NCBI GenBank assembly: GCA_963693365.1 | Contig: CAVNZM010000013.1 | Location: 1,736,001-1,800,000, forward strand | Origin: Amoebidium appalachense | Taxonomy: Eukaryota; Ichthyosporea | Direction of reading: 5' to 3' | DNA: 64,000 nucleotides | Shown: positions 25,237 through 60,279 of the stretch, piece by piece | Numbering within the stretch: the stretch's first letter is position 1 | Layout: each line of letters begins with the position of its first letter | Translations under genes and position numbers: made by a program | The notes under the pieces: model-generated | The model's database searches: none | What the model saw: the letters and a program-made list of their open reading frames with translations, nothing else | What the model was told of the DNA's origin: nothing

Positions 25237-25780
25237 TGGTTCGTTTTTAAACGGGTTTTCTTTGAGGAACGGCCGCAGCCACGACGACGAAGTGACATGT
25301 GGAATTCGAACTGCCAGCTACTTTGCATTCCGATTGGTTAGTCTCTAGGTATGGCGGAGCCAATCACTTCTCTGTACGTAAATGTAAGTGCAATGATTGG
25401 TCCTGTTTAAGTGTAGCCATATTTGGTCTTTACATTCCCCTGTAGCCAATCGGATGTTGTGAGCCATATCCTGCGTGTATATAAACCGCTAGCCCGCAGA
25501 TTCGTAGGCCTCCCAGTCGCTGGCACTGCTCCTGAGCAGAATGTGTCCTTAGTCTAGCAAGTTGGCAGGGCCTCCTGAGGCCCGTAAACGGTTGTTTTCT
25601 CTAGTTAAGTATTTTGTTTTTCCCGCCCACCCTCCCTTGAGTGACTGTGGTGATGGCCTGCCATCTAAAATGTGTCTCCTTGGAGAGCACATGTGTTTGT
25701 GTGTGCAGCCTAGGCATCTACACACGACACTGCAAGTAATCTATCCCCTTGCTGGGGCGAGTAAAGAGTGACGGCACAAG
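25237..25780 (+). repeat. LTR-like unit 2, direct tandem copy
   Basis: Positions 25237-25620 match 24371-24754 over the same length of 384 bp with only a few substitutions (for example ATGGCGGAGCC for ATGGCTTAGCC). Positions 25681-25780 match 25135-25234. Only 60 bp lies between the conserved parts. TATATAAA is at 25478-25485. The near-identity implies a recent duplication. There is no internal coding region between the units, so they are not the two ends of a full LTR element. Confidence 0.55.
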
Positions 25781-26261
25781 AAGAGAAATCCAATCATCCG
25801 TTCTAGTTGTCCGTAAATAAGGGGGGACAAAATTTTCTTCGTGATAAACTCTCAATCAAATGAAACTTTTTTATAACTTGATAATATTTTTGCGTGATAA
25901 TGCTGCAATCGTCTACGTAGAATGTTCTGATTGACTTTCAGGTTGGTGCGTACAGTTTTGTTGACCCAATGGCAAAATGGTAATATCAGTGTGCTATCAC
26001 CGGCTCCTGATTCGCCAGCTGACATGAGTGCAGGTTTAGCGAGAAGCTATCACCGTGATATTACGGGGTTTACGCTGTTTACTCGAGGCAAAGAGAACCA
26101 GTCTCAGGTATGGGGGGGGGGGGGGTTTGCTCGGAATATCCCCTCAGCGGTATATCATGATCACGTACATAGATGTCGGGTGGTGACTATATATCAGGGT
26201 TTACTTTCTCTACGAGACACCATAAAGACTACAAGGAGAAATCAATTAGTTGGGGTTCCCC

Positions 26262-26262
<1 letters not shown>

Positions 26263-26299
<37 letters not shown>

Positions 26300-26331
26300 G
26301 GGCTCCCCTCGGGACACTCGGTATCAGCTGG

Positions 26332-26390
<59 letters not shown>

Positions 26391-27574
26391 TGTGTGTGTG
26401 TGCGCGTGCGCTATAATTTTGTAGTGATGTGTTTCTCAAGCCAATCAATACATCTAATAAACAGGTCGTAGTTACGCGTGTTTAGTATAAAATCAAGGAT
26501 GTTGTAATTTACAGGTAGGCTATCTTTCTGGGTGTCTGTTGTGAATGTGACGTGTGTGTGTTGCGGTATTATGTGGTCTATCAAACTACATTTGGCGATA
26601 CATGACCGGTTAAACTGGTGTGTGTGTGTGTTGTTTGGGCATGCAAATGATGCCACCTTATACTTATTAGATCTCCACTGTATAGCACGTGTACAGTAAA
26701 AGCGTGGTAATTGATCAATAATACCATCAGCTAGAGAAAGACCAGTTCTACAGGAAGGTAATATGTATTTAGGTGTTATACACTTGCGAGTGCCATATTT
26801 GGCAATATGGTTGAGGCGGTCAGTATATATAAAACGAGACATAAGGCTTAGTTTTTCAAGGTGTATGCTTTCATCGGGTCTAGTGTCGTGTGGTATCTTT
26901 TTCCATTTGTTATATTGCGTGATTATCTTGTGATTGTGTACATGTTTAATAAGTAAGTGGCAGTCCAAAGTCACACACACACTATTGCGGGGTTTATTTG
27001 TATTTGTGCCCAGGGGAGAAGGGGAGAGAGAGGGGAGGAAAGAGGGGAGAGGTGAGGAGGGGACAGGTCGGATAGAGAAGAGAGGGTGGGAGGGCAAATA
27101 CTTCTTTAAGCGGCTTATGTGCTTATTGAATTTCAGCGCGAGATAGGATACTCTAGCAGCTATTGGGACCAGACCATATATCGAGAGCGTTACAGGCCCA
27201 GGTTTACAACAGTTGTTAGATAGAAAGGAGGCAACTTCTGCTTCAAGGAAATTTGCCAAGGGTTTAAGCGCTCTAGTTCTCTCTTTCTTGATCCAAGCGG
27301 CGAGAAGGGGTAAACCATATTCACATGCCGGGAAGACAAAAGTGCGAATAAATGTAAGTCTAATAGAAGGATGGAGGGGTGTGTCTTTAAAAATATTAGC
27401 CGAGAAGAAAGCTAACCGCTTACGAGCCAACTCTACCCTCTTTTCGACCATATGGGGAAACATAACACCAACAGAATCAACCGGAACACCAAGATATTTG
27501 TATTCTGGAACTATAGGTACAGGTTTAGATGATAATGTAAATGTGTGTAAATTGTTAGCTGATATTACGATCAT
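26263..27574 (-). mobile_element. 5'-truncated non-LTR (LINE) retrotransposon with poly-A tail
   Basis: The minus-strand frame 27574-26411 (387 codons, no stop) starts inside the reverse-transcriptase palm/thumb region. It contains SSKPVPIVPEYKYLGVPVDS, then ELARKRLAFFSANIFKD and FVFPACEYGLPLLAAWIKKE, the order typical of LINE RT C-terminal regions. The catalytic YADD block and any endonuclease are missing upstream. There the sequence passes straight into the GATATC-type repeat. Beyond the stop codon the minus strand has a (CA)n stretch and ends in an uninterrupted A33 (26295-26263), as expected for target-primed insertion. The intact remnant frame suggests a fairly recent insertion. Its A/T content is higher than that of the flanking genes. 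Confidence 0.75.
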
Positions 27575-28139
27575 ATCACAGATCTGTCAACGCGTGAAAT
27601 TTTCTGACATCGGTGATAACCGGTGATAACTGGGAGATACCACGATGATGAGCGATATAGGGTATTTCTGAGATCTGGCGCAGGGGTTTTGGCGCGGAAG
27701 CTGCTGATTGGTTGAATAGTTCGAGCCCAGGCTGCAGCCTGCCCAGCCGTGAAGAACTCTGAACAGCACCCGAAAAGTGTTTCCCACTGTGTTTCGCTGT
27801 TTCTCCCTTGGTGAAAACTCCTATATCAGTTACTGTGTTGGTATATAGTTATTTTAGACTCATTGTTTACTCCCGAGGGCTTTTTTTTTTTGTAGCTGAA
27901 GATACCCAGCTAAGCTGGGCGTCTGTGCATTGATTGCTTCTTCTTTCTTCTTCCTTCAGAATCTGTACTTTTCAGGCATCATTTCCGTTTACAATCACGG
28001 AAAGGTCGGCAAGAGGCGAGGCAGGCAGGCATATTGTTATATGTTATTACGCACATATTCATTATAAGCATTTTGTAGATTATAGCTCTCTTTCTCTCTC
28101 TCTGGTTTGAGCTCACACGCACAGCATCAGTCGCCAAAA

Positions 28140-33636
<5,497 letters not shown>

Positions 33637-33654
33637 GCACAGAGCACGTGATCA

Positions 33655-33890
33655 CGTAATGCCTAAATATGGAAGGTGGCCACCTATGCCTAAATATGGA
33701 AGGTGGCCACCTATGCTTAAATATGGAAGGCGGCCACCTATGCCTATATATGGAAGACGGTCGATTATGTCTAAATATGGAGGGGGGCCACCGATGCCTA
33801 GCCTAGATATGGAAGGTGACCGACCACCTATGCCTAAATATGGAAGGTGACCACCTATGCCTAAATATGGAAGGTGACCTAGGACTGCCT
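33655..33890 (+). repeat. 27-bp minisatellite just after the SLBP stop codon
   Basis: About eight units of CCTAAATATGGAAGG followed by TGGCCACCTATG start about 20 bp after the TGA. The best-conserved units hold the palindrome GGTGGCCACC. Later units diverge (GACGGTCGATTATG, GTGACCGACCACC). It lies in the probable 3' untranslated region. The repeat has no spacer structure, so it is not a CRISPR array. Confidence 0.9.
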
Positions 33891-35983
33891 ATAGCTATCA
33901 TTAGTAGTGTTTTATCAGGGGTGAGATGGTGGTGTATGAGCTGTTGTGTGCATGGGTGGATGAGTGGTGCATTTGTAGGAAGAAAGGCCTTTTAAGGGAC
34001 GGAGGTTGGCGTGTGGGTGGGTGGGTGGGGAGGGGGGGGCGGGGAGGGGGAGGGGGGGGGGGGGGGGGGGGATGGGGGCTCTAAAGCGTGTGTGCTGCAT
34101 AAATACAAATGATAACTTTTTGAAATGGTTTTTAGAAGGGCGGGTCCCCCTGCACTTAGCAACTTGTAAAAGTCTATGTGACACGTGATAAATCAGCACT
34201 TTCCATGTGTGTAAGCATCTTAATAACATAATTATTACAAAGGAAGAACTCGATTTAAAAATCGTTTTGTGCCAAAATTGCCAACGTGTCTCGTGGACGA
34301 ACGTAAAGGAGAAAAGCCTTTGGGGAAGGGGGGGGGGGGGGGGGGGGGGAGGGGAGGAGGGGGGAAGGGGGGGGGGGAGGGAGGGGGGGTGAGTACATGT
34401 GTGCGTATGGGCAGGTGGAATGGCTAGCTAAGCCTGTTGTTGGGGATGGTGGTGGTATGTGTGTACGTACGTGTTTGTTGTGTGTGTGTGTGTGTGTGTA
34501 AACATGGTTGTGTATATTGTCGGACAGACTACGGGAGTCGCCCCCTGTAGTTAGTCGCGCTTACTGACCAATCAAAATGGTTGGTCGGGAAGCAGCGGCG
34601 TTGTCCCACAATCGCACGGCGAACTGTCCCCTATAAAAGGCGGCAGTATCAGCCAGATCCAATCAGTTGGGAACATGCCTGGACTCGAATCGATGAGTAC
34701 CGAGGATAAGATCCCATCTCAAGATTGATCAGATCCCATTCTGTAAATGCAATCTGCGCTGCCGGTATGATACACAACCAAATTTACAGTGTGTCAGTGT
34801 CTGTGTGTGCATCTGGGTACATGGGTGCTTGGTGGGATGTGTGTGTGTACATGTGTGGTTGGGGTTGGATGAGAGGTGGAGAGTGGGGTGGGGTATGGGG
34901 TGGGGGGTGATGGCTGGAATGCATTATTTATTTATTTATTTTTTTTTTTTTTGGGGGGGGGGGGTACCTAGAACACGTGTAAATGACTGCCCTTTCATTT
35001 ATTAATATGGGAAGATGTTTAATCAGATATCAATATTGCGGATATGCAGTAAAATGCTTTCTCCTTTATTTGGATATTCAGTAGCTATAATATTCAGTAG
35101 ATATAACACTTAGTATGATTATAACACTCAGTAGATATAACAAAATGTATTAACCCTACTGCCACTTTCAGTGACATGTGTGACTTCAAAGCATCATAGA
35201 ACACCATTCTACCTTGCATCGAGATTACTAAACGCATTAAAACTTAAAATGTTATAGTACCAACCGGGTCACACATCATACAGATCACCACTGTGACTTT
35301 AAGTGCAGCGCCGCAGAGTACGACACTACTAAAGCCTCCGTAGGTTACGTATACTTTATTTAGACCACTGCTATTCATGGTTATAACTATGCGGTAAATA
35401 TATCAAGCCTCGTTCACCTGATCGCAAAGTATGCGCGTATACAATTCGATCACCTTCATACACTACTATCGACATCACCAATCTCATGATGTTTCTATCA
35501 ACACTTTGATTTTGATTATGCATCTCCGTTGCTCTGTGTGTGGTGTGTGTGTGTGTCATGTGCGTGTGTGCGAGCGTATGTGTGCCCGCGTGTGTGTGCA
35601 TGTGGAGTATGTGTGTGTGGAAACTTGTGTCGCTGCACTAGAAAACACAAAAACAACACCCCTCCCCTCCCCCCCCCCCACGCCCCCAGTCCCTCCCCCT
35701 CCCCCTCCCCCCCCCCCCCCCCCCCCCCCCCCCTCAAAAAAAAAAAAAAAAAAAAAAGAAATAAGGAAAAAACCCCTTTAATCCAAAAAGGAAATGAAAC
35801 AACACTCAAAACATCCCCGAAGAACTGGGAGTAGAGAACAATAATATATCATGAACTATATCCATTTTTATCAAACCGTCAAAATCTCATGTCCAAAGAA
35901 CGTGGCTCCGAGTACGTCGACGCGTCTCACCAAACCAAGAAAAGTATAACCCGATTAGATATCACCAATTAAGGTAGTCCGAT
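33891..35983. other. Convergent intergenic region between the SLBP and cyclin genes
   Basis: Contains poly-G tracts (34051-34071, 34329-34350), a T-run/G-run composite (34939-34964), TG-rich sequence, an A/T-rich segment at 34980-35480, and a C-run/A-run composite at about 35708-35757. An ATTGG/CCAAT-rich GC block with a TATAAAA (34633) lies at 34545-34640 and could be a promoter, but no exon follows it convincingly. Confidence 0.45.
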
Positions 35984-41298
<5,315 letters not shown>

Positions 41299-43989
41299 TT
41301 TGCTGGCTCCTAGAATTTACCGGTGTGCAACTGCTACGAGTCTACCGATTTTTGTTTTCCGAAAAAAGAAAAGACGATATTCCAGGAACCCGTGCTCGAA
41401 TAACCGTGATCGACAGAGACGAAATATGGTTGCGAACACGCGAGGTAGGTAGAGGGACCAAAGAAAGAATTAACTGACCCACAGAGGGGAAAGGCTGAGA
41501 TGTTGTCACTGCTGGGAGATAGGTGGTGTTAGTGTTACAGATGTGTTTGAATGCTGATGTTCATGATATCATGAGTAAATGACCTAGTATGTAGTAATTC
41601 ATGCTGAGTTTCGTGAGTGTCCCCAATTCAGTGGAATTTTGTGTGGATGCCGCTTGTGTGTGTGTGCAGTGTGTCCGGATGTAAGTGCGTGTGTATGCTT
41701 GATGGGATTGGAGGAGTGGTGGTGTTCGCACACGCACACATGTGTGTGGTGGGTGTGTGCAGTACTGGTCGGCGGGGACGGACGTGTGTGTCTGCATGTG
41801 TGTGCGTGCGTGTGTGTGTGCGTGCATGCATGCGTGCGTGCGTGCATGCATGCGTGCATGACGTGCATGCGTGCGTGCGTGACGTGCACTTGCGCGCGCG
41901 TATGTGTGTGTGTACGTGTGGGTTCGTGTGTGTGTGCAGCTCCCAAAACACATATAGTGGAACATGTTTACGGCAGTGAGTTTTACGAAGACTATCAATA
42001 GGAAACTCAATAACTTCGGTTACTCAAAAAAGTTTTTACAGCCGCTTGCGCATGTTAACACAGCTGATACAAAGCTGTATCCGCACGCACTAAATACGAA
42101 AACCACTTACCAGCACCGACATGGTGGTTGTCCCGCCGTTCCCAGTTGCCAAAAGTACAAAAAAATATATTAAAATGTAAATATAAAAGATCCTTTTTGG
42201 TGTCGACACGTGTACGTACGTGCTACTACCAACACGGTTTCCGCAGGCACAAATATTCGTCCAAATTCGAAGTTCCTTTTTGCTCCGTGCTTGATTATAT
42301 ATCATGCCGTGTGACGAGGATGTGTCAAAGCCCTATTAGTAGCGAAGAAACAACGACGACAATTCAACGGGATGTCATGCATATGTGTCACACATTGGAT
42401 GAAGCCTTGCACCCCAAAAAGTTGTCCGAATCGAACTGTCTAGCTTGGCCAAGCCCGAACAAAAACACCCTGATAACGGTCAACGGGATTTTCAAGAAAC
42501 GGCTACCTAGGGCAGGTTTTTTATGCACTCTACCAATCGAGTAAAGCAAAGCGAACAAAAGCTATTCTCCTCTCCTTTCCTCGGTAGTCTGGGGAGTGCA
42601 TGTGTGTATAGTAAGTGTGTGCGTATACACCACGAGTCTGTTTGCTTCTGCAAGATCTGTCGCAGTCATCACACGGTCATGATGCCCAGCCGCCCTGTTG
42701 ACGGCCTGGCATGCACTGCATCAATTACTGGCGTGATTCTAAAGCCGATTAGTCCCATGGGCACGGCAAGGCTTTCTGCTGAGGATTGTTACTTCGAGCA
42801 GAAGAAATCTGTAATTCTGGATGTCTGGATAATAAATATTTTTGAAAAGACACACTTTATTTTATATACCTGTTTACTATTTTATTTATTTAGTTATAGA
42901 CAAGAAATAGCACAGAGACCGTCGGCAAGCCTAATGGCAAAAGATTAGTAGCCTTGAGATTAATTTTTATTTTTTTTACCGGGCCAGAATAGATTTTAAA
43001 TTGTGTATGATTGGTCTCTGGTTTATTTTAGCTGTGTCCGTGTTTTAGAAAAACGGTACGCCCGTTTCGATTGGTTAGCTCAAACCCCTCAACCAATCAT
43101 AATCCTGACACTGGAAAAAGAGTCACCCTAGATAAATGCGAATTTCGAATGGAAAGCTCAATCGCAAATGCGGAAATGCAAATATTATTCATAGGCAGCT
43201 TAGGCATTTATCCTAGACTTCAATGAAGGCCCCGCGTAACAATGTACACATTGTAACAAAACTATGTCAAATCAATTGTGTTTTACTTTTTTGAAATTAT
43301 TGATATTGCGTAGAACAAGGTACCCAGGATTTCACACCTCTGTATTGAATGCTGAAAGTTCAGATTGAAAATTTTTAAGGGGTATAGAGGACTTCCAAGA
43401 ACATTCCAGCTTGCTTTGTATACATCTGTTGCATTCTGCAATATATGTACCAACATCTGTTGCATTCTGCAATATATGTACCATACTGGCAAACGGTGAC
43501 TATACATGGTGTAAAAGCGAGAAAAAGCAACTAATATCGTTGCAATCCACCCATATTCCTTTTACATGTTAATAAGCCTCTTTTTCTTTTGAATCTATCG
43601 ATATGATATGATATAACGGAGCCTCGTCGGAGTCGTCGCTCCACATGTATCAACGCGATCGCGAATCATTTTCAACACAACCACGTCTCTGCCCACAACC
43701 CCCCAGCAAGCTCGCCCAGCAAGTGCTGGTGATAGCCGCTGTGGCTTACAGCAAGCTTTTCAGCACAGATAATACTTAAATGGGTCGAAAGTGGCTGAAC
43801 ATAACGCCGTTTAACTGACGCATTTGCGTTCCCCTGCGTTCCCGTGCGCTCCCGTGCGTTTCACGGGCACCTTGATTGGGGATGCGACATTCGATCCAGA
43901 ATTCTAAGGGTCCAAGTGGTCACACGCATGCAGCCACCCGGTGACTCTCACAACAGACGCGCACACACACGCACGCACGCACACGCACA

Positions 43990-44100
<111 letters not shown>

Positions 44101-46301
44101 CACACACACACACACGCGCGCGCACCCGACACATTCAACAACAAAAAAAAACAAAAAAAAAAGGAAGAAAGGGACTCCCATGTCCACCCACTTGCGACGG
44201 CCATGTCACACCACAACGCACAACGCACACACAAACACATACAAGCACACACACACACTCAAACACACACACACACACGCACGCACGCACGCACATACAC
44301 ATACACACATATGCATACACACACGCACACACATACAGCGAACAAGTGCACACGCACACACGAACACACAACACACGCACACGACACACACGTGCACAAA
44401 CACAAACACCGTACGGCTCACACCCACACCCGCACACACGCGCGCGGACGCATAAATTTTGAATATAATTATTGGATCTTTAATATGATCAAAAGTCTTG
44501 CTACATACCGCTCTCGGCGGAGTAAACCAGGTAAACACCAGCTGCGCAGCTCCGGCCATGGGCCTAAGCTACCACTATCATATTGATATGCTTTGGTTAA
44601 ATAGCAACTGTGGTGCAAACTGAGCATGTGAAACAGATACGGCCACGGCTGAACGACTAATCACGTACTTTCTCCGCTGCGGCACATACATACACACGCA
44701 CACACGCACACACGGAGTGCCACACACTTGGCACATGCACACATGCACACACGCACACACACACACAAATACACACACGCACCCACCCACAAAAACACAC
44801 GAGCGCACACGCAGCACACACACATGGTATCACTAATATTAGTAGGGTACAGACGGTCGTTACTTCAACGATACCGTTACTATATATAGTGGAAGACTCC
44901 TCCGGGGCCCCGGGGATCAAATAAAGAAAATAAAAACGAGTAGTAGTATGGCTGCAGAAAATCAGACACCGCTTTGACTCCACCCTGAAATTTTGGCCTT
45001 CTCCCCCACCACCATCACATTCTCCACCAACTTCTCAAACACAACCCGCCATACATTGAACCCCGTTACATTCATGTTCCACTTTTACCACCCATCCCCC
45101 TCCTCCCCCCTCCCCTCCTCTGCCAGGGTCTCAGAGGCCCCTCTTCAGGCTTCACCCCTCCAAATAATATCATTCAATAACTGTATAAGTCAGCTAGGCC
45201 AATCTGCCATGGTGATCAATATGTTCAAGTCGACCCTCCTCTGCCGCAAATAAGCGAAGCTCCGGTGATGTCAGAGGGACAAATAACTCTGCAGAGGGGC
45301 CCGCTGCCATCACGTGCTCCCCCCCCACCCCCACCCCCCCTACATCCTCACCCACTCCCCCCCCCCCCCCCCCCCCCCCCCCCGTGGGCCCCGCCTCGAA
45401 TATCCTCCCCTTACCGGCCCCCCAACAACAGCAACAACTACTACTACTACTTCGTGGGGAACAGGGTTCGGAGAAGGACGGGACAGGGAGAATTCCCTCC
45501 TACGCGCACAAATACTCAGTATTGTCACTGTGTGCTATGATCACTAACTAGCACACACATACAAGCACCCATTCCGTAGTATGCACCCGTGGACACGTGC
45601 ACACGTCCCTGATTACCCACATATTTGGACTCAATGCGGCCACATGTAGACGTCCAGACATCTTCACAAGCCACAAGGCACACACTCGAAGATCCTAAAA
45701 TTAGTTCAGTTTTCAGGACCGGTGGCGGCCCCGCCGAGTGGATGATTCCCGCACCTGGCCCGGATCCCTTTTACGCCAATCAAAGTTAATCACGTTTCCT
45801 ATTGGCTACATCCGCAGCCGTCATCTCCATGCATGCATATGCAAGTCTGAATGCAACCACGGCAGCCGGTGGCTGCGAATCGCTATTTTCTGTTTGCAAA
45901 ATGTGAACCGTTGTCTATAGGTTAATAATTTTAATAGTAATAATTGTAATTTTTCTAGAGCCAAGACCTGTTAACAAAGTCATTTCGATGTGCTCAACTC
46001 CGCAGCTCAACTCTGCGGCGAGTCTGCGCTACCGTAGTACCACGGCCCTCTGCCGTGGTAGTACACGTACATTTCAGTCAAGTGACCCACGAGCTCATGT
46101 CATTACGTCATTTCAAAGACACGGTAAGGTTGTTGCATGATCTACTCAAGTGAAAGGAGGCAGTAAATGTTATAACGTTCTCTTTGCGCACAGTTTACCA
46201 AATCAAAGCGTTTTCTTAAATCTGGCTCATGCCGTATTTTCTAGTGCATGCAGTATCCAATCAAAATGTGCTTCGAAAGTGCCCCAAAAAGCTGAGTCTG
46301 G

Positions 46302-46591
46302 GAGTCCGGAGCAGGGGTGGGGGGGTCCGTAAAAGCAGAAGCAGGTCAGGTCGGGTCGGGTCTGACTCCCGACGGGTCTAAAACGGGTCTACCGGTCGGG
46401 TCTATAGACTATGTGCCTCAGCCCAGGGGCCCGCCACGGCGGCCACCCCCTCCCCACCACCCTCTTTGGCCAAACCCGGGACACCGGGTCTGGGGCAAGG
46501 CCAATAGGTCAAATCGGGTCGGGTCGAGTCCAAGCCCCTACGGATCAAGAAACCGGGTCGGGTAGACCCGCCCCAGCCCTGCTCCGGAGTC
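46302..46591. mobile_element. Possible small inverted-repeat element with a GGGTC-rich interior
   Basis: AGTCCGGAGCAGGGGTGGGG (46303-46322) is matched in inverted orientation by CCCCAGCCCTGCTCCGGAGT (46571-46590) with few mismatches. The 250-bp interior is rich in GGGTC repeats (46346-46366, 46516-46527, 46554-46570). No coding potential and no clear target-site duplication were seen. It may be a MITE-like element or a folded GC-rich repeat. Confidence 0.4.
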
Positions 46592-47147
46592 CGGACGTCG
46601 ACTCCGGCACCCGCGCGCGGGCCCGGGCAAGTGTTCGGGCGACACGCTCTTTTGTTTTTGTTGGTGGCCACAGGAGATAAAAAGGACAACGCAGAGAGAT
46701 GTGTCACTCATTTTTCTCTTTGACAGTTGATTTACAAAATTCTATTAGCGAGGATTCAAAGAAGTATCATCAAAAAAAGAACACGAATCGAAAGAAGAAT
46801 CATTAGCAAAAGCAAAAAACGCCCATTCGTCTCAGAAAACCTAAACCTGGACGTGGTACAGAAGCAACGGGTGTGGCAGGAATCTTTCAAAATCATACAG
46901 CCATAAGCGTTTATTTCTTCTATTTCTTACTATTTTTTTTTCCTTTCCTGAAACGACACACTTGTCGGTCTACCTCTACTATAATTATTCTACTGCCAAC
47001 TTCTATCTTGCACAGCTATAGTTTTTGTAGTTAGGCCTTCGAATTCTCAACACTTATCCACGGACATATTGGTGCCTCCTGTCTACGTGATCAAACAACA
47101 GAGCCAAAGTTTCTTGTAGTTTTTGACTAGTCGACAACGAATGCAAG

Positions 47148-58931
<11,784 letters not shown>

Positions 58932-59784
58932 CATTTTGAGTGCTGCAATGAGAAGACTGACATTTTCGTAATAGCGGTTCTCCACCTGACCAGGTCTAAG
59001 GCAACAGCACGACACTAGAGGCAGAAGATCGATTTGGGGATTATTATCGATGGTGATTTCTGAGAGGGAGGGGTGCCCGGCCAGGCAGTGAACGCTTGTG
59101 ACACGGTGTGTGTTGTGAAGATCCAAACTAGTCAAGTTGGTGCAGCGGGAGAGTGCGGAAATATCGCTCAGGGCCGGGCAATTGCGCACACTTACACTTA
59201 CCAACGCCGCGTTTCCGCCCAACGCAAACTCTGAACCTAGTGATTGGAGTTGCGGTAGACTTCTGAGCTCGACCGATTCTAACTGTGGGTGTGCTGTAAC
59301 GTCCATGTTTAGGAGACATGGGTCTAGCTCAGATACTCGCAAATTTTCAAGTGCCGTGAGGTGCGTCAAAACACCGCCTAGCCGGGCCCAACCACTGGTG
59401 TCGTGGCAACCTACATCAAGCGAGGTTAGGGCTGCCCCGCTATTTTCCAGACCCCCCAGCGTGTCTAGATTCTGGGGGGTCATGATGTCTAACTCTTTCA
59501 GTGTTGTGCATTGAAGATTCGCAATTGGAAAATCCAAATTCTCAAAAACATTAACGTCTAGTTTACACAGTGCGGTGCACACAGACAGGTTGGAAATGTC
59601 CGCACTGTTTGCACTAACGGGGGTGGGAGGCATATCCGGTCAAAGCCCGAAAACATCAAATTCTCGAGGTGCGGGCAGCTATCTATCCCTGACAGATCGA
59701 ACGTGAGGTCCGGACCGTCCAGCTCCAACGCCCGCAGGTTACGCCCGAGGCTGGCACTCAACAAATCGATAGAAGTGATTGTGC
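58932..59784 (-). CDS. Leucine-rich-repeat protein, one long exon (partial gene)
   Basis: A minus-strand exon of about 284 codons runs from an AG acceptor at 59786-59785, the first AG after a 190-bp polypyrimidine tract, to a GTAACA donor at 58931. It reads as a chain of irregular 20-25-residue leucine-rich repeats ([94 protein letters not shown]). LRR solenoids bind protein partners. No transmembrane segment or second domain is visible. A one-base frame break occurs near a C5 run at 59619-59623. Adding one C joins FDRICLPPP to [16 protein letters not shown] and makes the exon's end phase consistent. Upstream and downstream exons were not found. Confidence 0.7.
59619..59635 (-). other. Frame break beside a C5 run in the LRR exon
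   Basis: The frame carrying [11 protein letters not shown] closes soon after the CTCCCACCCCCG stretch. The frame that continues the LRR ([12 protein letters not shown]) is offset by one base. One missing C accounts for this. No splice sites are available for a normal intron. Confidence 0.7.
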
Positions 59785-59861
59785 CTCGCCGTCACCGTAG
59801 CACGTAGCGACGAAAGTCACCAACCCGTGTGCCGTTTCCAACAAATGGTTCAAGGGGGGTG

Positions 59862-60056
<195 letters not shown>

Positions 60057-60279
60057 GAGGGGCTGGTTCGTGTTCATCCATGCATCCACATACTGCTGTT
60101 TCATGCACATATATGCCACATGTAAATTTAGGCTCGAGAACTGTGCACGTTAATGTTGAGTATGGGTTTTATAGGTAATTAAGCCTCATTTCCCGGAAAC
60201 TTATTATTTACAAGGTGCATGCGCACGGGCACTTTCCCCCCGATTTGTCATGCCGTTGGTCATTATTCATTTTTAAACA

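Larger units (their letters stand above)
22801..27679. mobile_element. Inverted-repeat-bounded repeat region (about 4.9 kb)
   Basis: AGAAATACCCTATATCGC (22822-22839) recurs exactly inverted at 27652-27669. GCCAGATC (22801-22808) recurs inverted at 27672-27679. So both ends share the order GCCAGATC, then AGAAATACCC. Just inside each end lie clusters of a GTGATATCAC-like palindrome. The interior holds tandem LTR-like units and a LINE fragment. No transposase was recognised. It could be a non-autonomous DNA element with nested insertions, or two separate inverted copies of one short element. Confidence 0.5.

Noticed and set aside
33655-33890. CRISPR-like regular repeats
   Set aside because: Units are head-to-tail 27-mers without unique spacers, in a eukaryotic intergenic region. 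This is a minisatellite.
42128-42544. A 138-codon plus-strand open frame
   Set aside because: No good start context, no recognisable motif and no consistent splice partners. It is recorded only as a possibility within the intergenic entry.
44950-45055. Minus-strand peptide GFNVWRVVFEKLVENVMVV as an exon
   Set aside because: It is protein-like but short, with a stop just upstream and no clear acceptor or phase partner.
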